Assembly (NCBI GenBank): GCA_026708165.1
Contig: JAPOVO010000100.1
Span: forward strand, 1-5,469
From: Chloroflexota bacterium
GTDB taxonomy: Bacteria > Chloroflexota > UBA11872 > VXNJ01
Reading direction: 5' to 3'
DNA length: 5,469 nucleotides
The position numbers and the translations under genes were made by a program. The notes beneath the pieces were generated by a model. That model was not told the origin of the DNA, made no database searches, and worked only from the letters and a program-made list of their open reading frames with translations. The stretch's first letter is position 1; the number at the start of each line of letters is the position of its first letter. Shown here piece by piece: positions 1 through 4,620 of the stretch.

Positions 1-84
1 CTCCGACGGCTTCAATACGAAGTAGAGCTAGTAGGCCGCTCTGCTGGCCGCGCTGGTGGCGATGGAAGGCGCGGGATTGTCCTT
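1..84 (+). pseudogene. 5' remnant of interrupted solute-binding protein gene
   Basis: This is the left piece of the gene split by the transposon. In the frame starting at base 2 it reads SDGFNTK, stop, S, stop, stop, then AALLAALVAMEGAGLS. Joined after the duplicated 8 bp to base 2918, the frame continues without a shift into FSRKPIGVWEGIWLKPAG, so both pieces belong to one gene. TAG codons lie at 23-25, 29-31 and 32-34. From memory of related family 3 solute-binding proteins, SDGFNT followed by a leucine/alanine-rich helix looks like real N-terminal lobe sequence. If so, the stops are nonsense mutations inside the gene and not upstream DNA. Alternatively the gene could start at ATG 62-64, which has only a weak purine stretch before it. 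That start would leave out most of lobe 1, so I prefer the pseudogene reading. Confidence 0.6.
77..84. repeat. Left copy of 8-bp target site duplication
   Basis: TTGTCCTT directly abuts the left terminal inverted repeat. It is identical to bases 2910-2917, directly outside the right terminal inverted repeat. An 8-bp duplication is the usual size for the IS1595 family. Confidence 0.95.
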
Positions 85-106
85 CGCACTTAGTCGATAT
101 GGGCTT
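85..106 (+). repeat. Left terminal inverted repeat, 22 bp
   Basis: The sequence from CGCACTTAG to ATGGGCTT is the exact reverse complement of 2888-2909; the match ends at base 107. The last two bases are also the first two of the transposase -35 box TTGACT. Transposase bound to this end could therefore repress its own promoter, which is an inference from the overlap. Confidence 0.95.
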
Positions 107-133
107 GACTTCCTAGGCGGTCTTTGGGACAAT
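105..133 (+). promoter_or_regulatory. Probable transposase promoter
   Basis: A -35 box TTGACT (105-110, five of six consensus bases) and a -10 box GACAAT (128-133, four of six) are separated by 17 bp. Transcription would start near base 140, about 19 bases before the transposase ATG. The -35 box overlaps the inner edge of the left terminal inverted repeat. The call rests on sequence match and position only. Confidence 0.55.
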
Positions 134-166
134 ACGTTCATCGTTAAGGGAGATATCGATGAACGT
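134..166 (+). promoter_or_regulatory. Start-codon-sequestering hairpin with Shine-Dalgarno in the loop
   Basis: ACGTTCATCG (134-143) and CGATGAACGT (157-166) form a perfect 10-bp inverted repeat around a 13-base loop, TTAAGGGAGATAT. The transposase ATG (159-161) lies in the 3' arm. The Shine-Dalgarno AAGGGAG (146-152) lies in the loop, 6 bases before the ATG. A transcript from the promoter at 105-133 would start near base 140 and lose most of the 5' arm, so it could be translated. A transcript entering from the host gene would carry both arms and hide the start codon. The repeat is seen directly; the regulatory role is inferred by analogy with IS10 and IS50. A DNA operator for a dimeric repressor is the alternative. 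Confidence 0.65.
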
Positions 167-1040
167 TTTCAAGATCGCCGCTAGATTCCCCGACCAAGAG
201 GCTTGCATTGAGCACTTGGAGCGCGTCCGCTTCAGCCCGAAGGCTTACTGCCCGCATTGTGGCTCGTTCGAGGTAGCCCGCAAGTCCGAGAATGACCGTG
301 TTGGTCGGTGGAACTGCCATGATTGCAAGTCCAGTTTCAACGTGTTGAGCGGGACGATCTTCGCAAAGAGTAAGATTCCCCTGCAAAAGTGGTTCATGGC
401 GATAGGTTTGATGCTCAATGCCAAGAAGAGCCTGTCCAGCCCGCAGTTGAGCCGCGATATCGAAGTTCCGCAAAAGGCTTGCTGGTACATGCAACAGCGA
501 ATACGCGCTGAAATGACCAACAAGAACGGCGAGATCATGCTTCACGGGATTATCGAGGCCGACGAAACGTATGTCGGCGGCAAGCCTCGGAAGCGCAACA
601 AGCGCGATGACAACGAGCCGAAGAATCCACGCGGACGCGCCACGAAAAAGACTCCGGTAATTGGGGCAGTCGAGAGAGGCGGCAAGGTCGTTGCACAGGT
701 AGCCGGTAGCCTCTCCGGTCGCGGGGTGATGGACTTCCTCCGCAAAACCGTAGACCCTGAAGGCTCAGTCCTGATCACCGACGAATACCGCGCCTACCGC
801 GCCGTCCGGGGAACCATCCCGCACGCGGTTATCAAGCACTCCGAGCGGTACGCGGACGGGCTGACTCACACCAACACCATCGAGGGATTCTGGAGTCTGC
901 TTAAGCGCGCTTGGTACGGAACTCACCACCACTACCGCGAACACTACACGCCGCTGTACGTTGGTGAGGCTAGCTGGAAGTACAACGAGCGGCGCAATGA
1001 CCAAGCGTTCGGCAAGTTCCTCGCCGGTTGCTTCGCGTGA
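159..1040 (+). CDS. IS1595-family (ISXO2-like) transposase
   Basis: This 293-residue protein cuts and joins the ends of the surrounding element. The N-terminal third has a zinc ribbon with two CxxC pairs (CPHC at 31-34, CHDC at 53-56). A helical stretch follows, rich in the KWF and LS-QL-RDI patterns typical of this family. The catalytic RNase H-like domain begins near residue 130. The likely metal-binding triad is D135 (in EADETYVGG), D208 (in LITDEYRAY) and E242 (in NTIEGFWSLLKR). Length and domain order match a full-length enzyme with no frameshift. The ATG start is chosen because AAGGGAG sits 6 bases upstream at 146-152. The start lies inside a 10-bp hairpin arm, which suggests that translation is held down in read-through transcripts. 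The stop codon overlaps the start of the methyltransferase gene. Confidence 0.95.
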   Translation: MNVFKIAARFPDQEACIEHLERVRFSPKAYCPHCGSFEVARKSENDRVGRWNCHDCKSSFNVLSGTIFAKSKIPLQKWFMAIGLMLNAKKSLSSPQLSRDIEVPQKACWYMQQRIRAEMTNKNGEIMLHGIIEADETYVGGKPRKRNKRDDNEPKNPRGRATKKTPVIGAVERGGKVVAQVAGSLSGRGVMDFLRKTVDPEGSVLITDEYRAYRAVRGTIPHAVIKHSERYADGLTHTNTIEGFWSLLKRAWYGTHHHYREHYTPLYVGEASWKYNERRNDQAFGKFLAGCFA

Positions 1041-2659
1041 ATCGCCTCTACTACGGCGATTGCTTTAGCGTCATTCAAGACTACTTCGGTAACGCCGCAG
1101 TCGACCTGATCTATCTCGACCCGCCCTTCAACAGTCAGCGTCAATACAACAGTATCTACCGCGATGAAACAGGCCGCCCGCTTCCCGACCAGATAGAAGC
1201 GTTCTGTGATATGTGGGAGTTGAACGCGGACCGGGAGCAAGAGATTAGGACTATGCCGGTCTTGATGCGCGAGAGTGGTATTGACGACGCTACAGTCGAG
1301 TTTTGGCGGCTCTGGATGAACGCTCTACGAGGAACTCAGCCGCGCCTCTTGGCCTACCTGTCCTACATGGCGCGCCGCTTGCTCGTTCTGCATCGTATTC
1401 TGAAACCGACGGGTAGCCTCTACTTCCACTGTGACCCTACGGTTTCCCACTACGTCAAACCGCTGCTTGACGCGATATTCGGGCATAGGAATTTCAGGAA
1501 TGAGATCATCTGGCAACGAACTAGATCGCACAGCCACGCGAAACGGTGGGGGCCCGTCACAGACACACTCTTGTACTACGGGAAGTCCGGGAGAGTTACT
1601 TGGAATCCTCCGCATATTGAGCATGATGACGAATACGTTAGTTCCAAATACCGCTATAACGACGACGATGGGCGCGGCCCATATAGCCTCGACAACATCA
1701 CTAGTCCGGCGTTGCGGCCGAACTTGATATACGAGTGGAAAGGGCATGAATCGCCGACGCTTGGTTGGCGATATTCGCGCGACACGATGGCGAAGCTTGA
1801 TGCCGACGGACGGATTTGGTATCCCGATTCGAAGAGCAAGCGTCCTAGGTTGAAGAGATACCTAAACGAGATGTCAGGGCCTGTCATGAACTCGGTTTGG
1901 ACTGACATTGACTCTATCAACTCGCAGGCGAAGGAACGTATGGGTTACGCGACGCAAAAGCCAGTCGCGTTACTAGAGCGGATTATCAAAGCATCCTCGA
2001 ATCCCGGCGATGTGGTCCTCGACCCGTTCTGCGGCTGTGCAACCACAATCGAAGCCGCGCATCGCCTAGGTCGCAAATGGATTGGAATTGATATAGCTAT
2101 CCACGCGGTCAAGCGCGTAGCGCGTGTGCGGCTCAAGGAACGGCTCGGTCTGGTCGAAGGCGAAGACTACGAAGTCGAAGGTGTACCGCAGACGCTGGAA
2201 GGCGCTCAAGACCTGTGGGAGCGCGACAAGTACCAGTTCCAAAAGTGGGCGGTCGAACAGGTTGACGGCTTTGTCACGGCCAAGCAGTCAGCCGACGGCG
2301 GGATAGACGGGCGGCTGTATTTCGACGTCCCGAACGAGCGTGACCTTCAGAGCATGGTCTTGGAAGTCAAGGGCGGCGCCAGCGTAGGGATAGGCGTTCT
2401 GCGGCAACTCAAAGGCGTTCTGGATACCACAAGCGCGCTAATGGCCGGATTGATCGTCATGCGGCCTCTCGGGACCGTCCAGATGCGCAACTTCAACCGG
2501 TTCATGGGAGAGGCCGGCACGTTGAACGTATTGGGAATCGACTTTCCGAAGATGCAAATATTGACGGTCGAAGACATTCTGGCTGGGCGACGCTTCAAAA
2601 CTCCAACAGTGGCAGGCTTGCATATCCCACAACCGCGAATGCCGGGAGTGCCTGTCTAG
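1037..2659 (+). CDS. DNA methyltransferase fused to PD-(D/E)XK (Mrr-like) nuclease domain
   Basis: The protein has 540 residues from GTG 1037. Residues 1-370 are an N6-adenine/N4-cytosine DNA methyltransferase of beta order. The catalytic motif IV, DPPFNS (28-33), comes first; a variable middle follows that probably recognises the target; then come QKPVALLERII and the cofactor-binding motif I, DPFCGCATT (329-337). Residues about 395-515 look like a restriction-endonuclease fold: FQKWAVEQVDG, then GGIDG (421-425), a strand, and LEVKG (442-446). D424, E443 and K445 are the candidate active-site residues. This layout suggests methylation and cleavage in one chain, or a cleavage domain kept for target recognition. 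GTG 1037 is preferred because it overlaps the transposase stop in GTGA and gives the usual MNRLYYGD start. TTG 1028 would add three residues. No clear Shine-Dalgarno is seen, so translation is probably coupled to the transposase. The target sequence cannot be read from the protein. Confidence 0.88.
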   Translation: MNRLYYGDCFSVIQDYFGNAAVDLIYLDPPFNSQRQYNSIYRDETGRPLPDQIEAFCDMWELNADREQEIRTMPVLMRESGIDDATVEFWRLWMNALRGTQPRLLAYLSYMARRLLVLHRILKPTGSLYFHCDPTVSHYVKPLLDAIFGHRNFRNEIIWQRTRSHSHAKRWGPVTDTLLYYGKSGRVTWNPPHIEHDDEYVSSKYRYNDDDGRGPYSLDNITSPALRPNLIYEWKGHESPTLGWRYSRDTMAKLDADGRIWYPDSKSKRPRLKRYLNEMSGPVMNSVWTDIDSINSQAKERMGYATQKPVALLERIIKASSNPGDVVLDPFCGCATTIEAAHRLGRKWIGIDIAIHAVKRVARVRLKERLGLVEGEDYEVEGVPQTLEGAQDLWERDKYQFQKWAVEQVDGFVTAKQSADGGIDGRLYFDVPNERDLQSMVLEVKGGASVGIGVLRQLKGVLDTTSALMAGLIVMRPLGTVQMRNFNRFMGEAGTLNVLGIDFPKMQILTVEDILAGRRFKTPTVAGLHIPQPRMPGVPV

Positions 2660-2676
2660 TGTGCGCCAAGACGCAA

Positions 2677-2712
2677 CGAAGACAAGTCAGCCGCAAATCT
2701 GACCTGTCTTCG
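2677..2712 (+). other. Long stem-loop after the methyltransferase gene
   Basis: CGAAGACAAGTCA (2677-2689) pairs with TGACCTGTCTTCG (2700-2712) in 8 bp and 4 bp separated by one A-C mismatch, around a 10-base loop. It begins 17 bases after the methyltransferase stop and ends 5 bases before the tRNA-like fold. It could be a transcription terminator or attenuator, but CTTTGGG follows instead of a T-run, so factor-independent termination is doubtful. It may instead be part of the structured tail RNA or protect the 3' end of the message. Confidence 0.55.
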
Positions 2713-2717
2713 CTTTG

Positions 2718-2814
2718 GGAGGGTACTGTTAGTGCGGTGTACTAAACCGAGGAATGTAGACCCTCGGGGCGCTTGCTATACCCAAGCGTTGCGGTTCGAC
2801 TCCGCTACCCTCCT
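2718..2814 (+). tRNA. Divergent tRNA-like fold, class II, Tyr (GTA)-like
   Basis: The 97-nt segment folds as a five-arm tRNA. The acceptor GGAGGGT (2718-2724) pairs perfectly with ACCCTCC (2807-2813). The D arm is TTAGT/ACTAA (2729-2733/2741-2745) with GG in the loop. The anticodon stem is CCGAGG/CCTCGG (2747-2752/2762-2767). The long variable arm is CGCTTG/CAAGCG (2770-2775/2783-2788). The T arm is GCGG/CCGC (2791-2794/2802-2805) around a canonical TTCGACT loop. The anticodon loop holds T33 followed by GTA (2756-2758), and a long variable arm with a GTA anticodon is typical of bacterial tRNA-Tyr. Several points are odd: a 9-base anticodon loop unless an A-C pair closes it, an unusual D arm, A in place of U8, a T-T mismatch at the base of the T stem, T as discriminator where Tyr normally has A, and no encoded CCA. 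It may be a working passenger tRNA, a decayed one, or a tRNA mimic in a longer RNA. Confidence 0.5.
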
Positions 2815-2857
2815 CTTTGGGGCGTCCGTTCAAAGAGTGAGCACCCCGCCTACGGAC
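2813..2857 (+). other. Possible H-type RNA pseudoknot in the transposon tail
   Basis: CTCTTTG (2813-2819) pairs with CAAAGAG (2831-2837). Within its loop, GTCCGT (2824-2829) pairs with ACGGAC (2852-2857) beyond the first stem. The two stems interleave as in an H-type pseudoknot. The first base pair shares C2813 with the tRNA-like acceptor, so the folds would stack directly or compete by one base. Both stems are perfect complements but short, and chance cannot be excluded. Confidence 0.3.
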
Positions 2858-2858
2858 A

Positions 2859-2888
2859 TTGCCACGCTACCAGTTTGGCGGCAATAAA
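2859..2888 (+). promoter_or_regulatory. Possible outward-facing promoter at the right end
   Basis: TTGCCA (2859-2864, five of six matches to the -35 consensus) and AATAAA (2883-2888, four of six to the -10) are separated by 18 bp and point out of the element. Transcription would start inside the right terminal repeat and run into the solute-binding remnant and possibly the isomerase gene. This is a weak sequence-only call. Confidence 0.25.
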
Positions 2889-2909
2889 AGCCCATATCGA
2901 CTAAGTGCG
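2888..2909 (-). repeat. Right terminal inverted repeat, 22 bp
   Basis: The sequence AAGCCCATATCGACTAAGTGCG is rebuilt in reverse complement at 85-106 without a mismatch. It sets the right boundary of the element. The host duplication starts at the next base. Confidence 0.95.
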
Positions 2910-2917
2910 TTGTCCTT
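2910..2917. repeat. Right copy of 8-bp target site duplication
   Basis: TTGTCCTT is identical to bases 77-84 and lies directly outside the right terminal repeat. Confidence 0.95.
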
Positions 2918-3689
2918 TTCTCGGAAGCCCATCGGCGTTTGGGAAGGTATTTGGCTGAAGCCCGCCGGGTCGGAATACGACATCGCGGGCGGCGGCATCA
3001 CGGTCCTCGACTCTCGCATGAGGAACGCGGCGGGCGAGACGGTTGTCGCCTTTACGTCGGGCCACGTCACGTTCCGACAGTCGCTGCTGGTCCGGGCCGA
3101 AGATGTGGACCGTCTTTCCAGCCACGACAAACTGACCAGCGACGTGCGGGTCGGCGCACTTGCTGGCACCACGGGAGAGACGCGCCTGCTGGAGCTAACG
3201 GGTCTGGTAGACGCCGACGGAGTGCTGGCCGCCGGAACCCGCATTCAGACGCCGCGAGGTGAAGTGGTCGCCGACGGCAGCGCGGACTACTTCATCACCG
3301 CCGCCGGAGAGTCTCCGAGCCTGGCGGGAAGGAGTCATCTCTATCCGCCTTCGGACGCGTTGCCGCAGGTGGTCTACTTGGGAGTCGAGCTGGGGGAAGC
3401 CGAGCTGCTCGCGGCGCTTGCCAATGGCCGCATAGACGCAATAGCCAGAGGTGAAATCGGCAACCGCGACGCTGCGCACGAGTCCGGGGTCGCCTTTGTG
3501 GTGACGGCCTTGGATTCCGAGTCCGAGCGAGGAGGTTTCACCCTCGCCGTGGACGATGCGGACCTGCTTGCCTGCCTGGATGAGAAGATCAACTATCTGA
3601 CCGATGACCGGCGAATTGGCTACGCCGAGTGGCGAGAGGATTCTGCGGTGTTCATGCGCCGCGCGGAGATGTGGAATGAGGACAGATAA
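2910..3689 (+). pseudogene. 3' remnant of family 3 extracellular solute-binding protein gene
   Basis: The remaining 259 codons are open to TAA 3687-3689. They carry the second part of a periplasmic-binding (SBP family 3) fold, which normally captures a small polar solute for an ABC transporter. Recognisable pieces are GVWEGIWLKPAGSEYDIAGG, the lobe-1 core where YDI-GGIT is typical; the hinge-side AFTSGHVTFRQSLLVRAED; RVGALAGTTGE, the start of lobe 2; and AALANGRIDAIARGE near the C-terminal half. The signal peptide and first ligand-binding strands lie left of the transposon or outside the window. An open frame does extend upstream to TTG 2859 through the right end of the transposon, but it lacks a Shine-Dalgarno and those 17 codons are transposon DNA. 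The product could not fold as a full binding protein. The lack of stops in this part suggests the gene died recently. Confidence 0.8.
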
Positions 3690-3728
3690 GGGGGCAGATT
3701 CCGAAGTCGTACTGCGAGTAATGAATCT

Positions 3729-4595
3729 ATGAAGGTAGTGCTGTTCACCAAGTTCAACGAGGCGTGGAACACCCGCGAGTTGGGCGAATACCTGACCTCG
3801 GTGGGATACGACGGGATCGATCTTCCGGTGCGGTACGGGTATCACTTCAATCCCGACAACGTGCGGGAGACGCTGCCGCAAGCCGTGAGGGTCTGGTCGG
3901 AAATGGGCCTGACGTGCGAGCTGATCAGCACGGAGACGAACCTGATCGACCCGGCGAATCGCGACAGCCTTGCGATCTACGAGGCGGCGGCGGAGGCGGG
4001 AGTGCCGCTAGTCAAGATCGGTTTCTTCAGGCACAGCCCGGGCGAGGACTACTGGGAAAAGGTGAGCGCGGCGCGCGAGGCGCTGGAAGGGTTCGCGCGG
4101 CTGAGCGAGCGCACCGGGGTCAAGACGGTCTACCAAACCCACAGCGGGACGTGCCTGGGATCCAACTGCGCGGGGATCATGCACCTGCTGCGCGGTCTGG
4201 ACCCAAAGTGGGTTGGAGCGCACGTCGACGGGGGGCACATCGCCATCAACGGCGAGGACATAGAGATGGGACTGGCGATGTGCCGCGACTACTTGACGGT
4301 GATCGGCGCAAAAGACGCGCGGCACGTTCCGGACAGGCGCCCGAACCGGCCCGCTCCGTACGGTCCGGCGTTCGTGTTCCTGGGGCACGGAGCGGCGCAC
4401 TGGCGCAGGCTGCTCAAGATCGCGAAGACATGGGGATTCGACGGGCCGATCACCGTGCACACCGAGTACACGGAGGACCAGGACGTTCTCTTTACGGTCG
4501 GCGGAAAGGACCTGTCGGAGGGAGCGGGGTCCCGTCGAGAGGTCGGCGCGGTGGAAGACCTTCGCTTTCTACGGCGTGAATGGGAGAGGGCCTGA
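3729..4595 (+). CDS. Sugar phosphate isomerase/epimerase-like TIM-barrel protein
   Basis: This 288-residue protein belongs by pattern to the xylose-isomerase-like TIM-barrel group (AP endonuclease family 2 fold), cytosolic metal-dependent enzymes that usually rearrange or epimerise sugars or related acids. Strand-end motifs appear in the expected order: GYDGIDLPVR (26-35), LISTETN (65-71), VKIGFF (95-100), YQTHSG (135-140), HVDGGH (165-170), AKDARH (194-199) and HTEY (244-247). H165, D167, H199 and E246 are plausible metal or substrate ligands. The usual first glutamate at the end of the fifth strand appears to be replaced near Q136, so the metal site may be altered. Length is normal for the family. 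ATG 3729 is the natural start, 39 bases after the binding-protein remnant, though no strong Shine-Dalgarno is visible. The gene may once have shared a transcript with the upstream gene. The substrate cannot be inferred. Confidence 0.8.
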   Translation: MKVVLFTKFNEAWNTRELGEYLTSVGYDGIDLPVRYGYHFNPDNVRETLPQAVRVWSEMGLTCELISTETNLIDPANRDSLAIYEAAAEAGVPLVKIGFFRHSPGEDYWEKVSAAREALEGFARLSERTGVKTVYQTHSGTCLGSNCAGIMHLLRGLDPKWVGAHVDGGHIAINGEDIEMGLAMCRDYLTVIGAKDARHVPDRRPNRPAPYGPAFVFLGHGAAHWRRLLKIAKTWGFDGPITVHTEYTEDQDVLFTVGGKDLSEGAGSRREVGAVEDLRFLRREWERA

Positions 4596-4620
4596 CCAAG
4601 CTGTCGGTCAATCGCCGGAG

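Larger units (their letters stand above)
85..2909 (+). mobile_element. Complete IS1595-type transposon with methyltransferase-nuclease passenger
   Basis: The 2825-bp element is bounded by perfect 22-bp terminal inverted repeats and flanked by a perfect 8-bp direct duplication. This fixes both ends to the base. It contains an apparently intact transposase (159-1040), a passenger methyltransferase fused to a nuclease-like domain (1037-2659), and a structured tail of about 230 bp. A simple IS1595-family element is usually nearer 0.7-1.1 kb. Some members of this family are known to carry passenger genes, and this element fits that class. Intact ends, intact genes and an undiverged duplication point to a recent insertion that may still be mobile. 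Its genes run in the same direction as the interrupted host gene. Confidence 0.95.

Noticed and set aside
23..34. TAG as a reassigned sense codon in this organism
   Set aside because: The methyltransferase gene itself appears to end at TAG at a family-appropriate length, and no other gene in the window carries internal TAG codons. The tRNA-like anticodon is GTA, not CTA.
144..545. Antisense open frames across the transposase and methyltransferase genes (for example 144-545 and 1325-1747, minus strand)
   Set aside because: They overlap well-supported genes in the opposite frame, show no recognisable motifs and have no convincing ribosome sites.
2859..3689. A 276-codon open frame beginning at TTG 2859 as an intact gene
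   Set aside because: Its first 17 codons are transposon tail and terminal repeat, it lacks a Shine-Dalgarno, and the rest begins in the middle of a binding-protein fold. It is a truncated remnant.
3195..3881. Minus-strand frame spanning the binding-protein remnant and the isomerase start
   Set aside because: It crosses two recognisable plus-strand coding regions and shows no family features.
3764..4579. Long plus-strand frame inside the isomerase gene
   Set aside because: It is rich in Arg, Gly and Ala with no motif, which is typical of an alternate frame in GC-rich DNA.
4596..4620. A bidirectional terminator between the convergent genes
   Set aside because: Only 25 bases separate the stops and no stable hairpin with a T-run is visible. 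A short near-repeat (TCAATCGCCGG and TCAGTCGCCGG) spans the junction but looks incidental.
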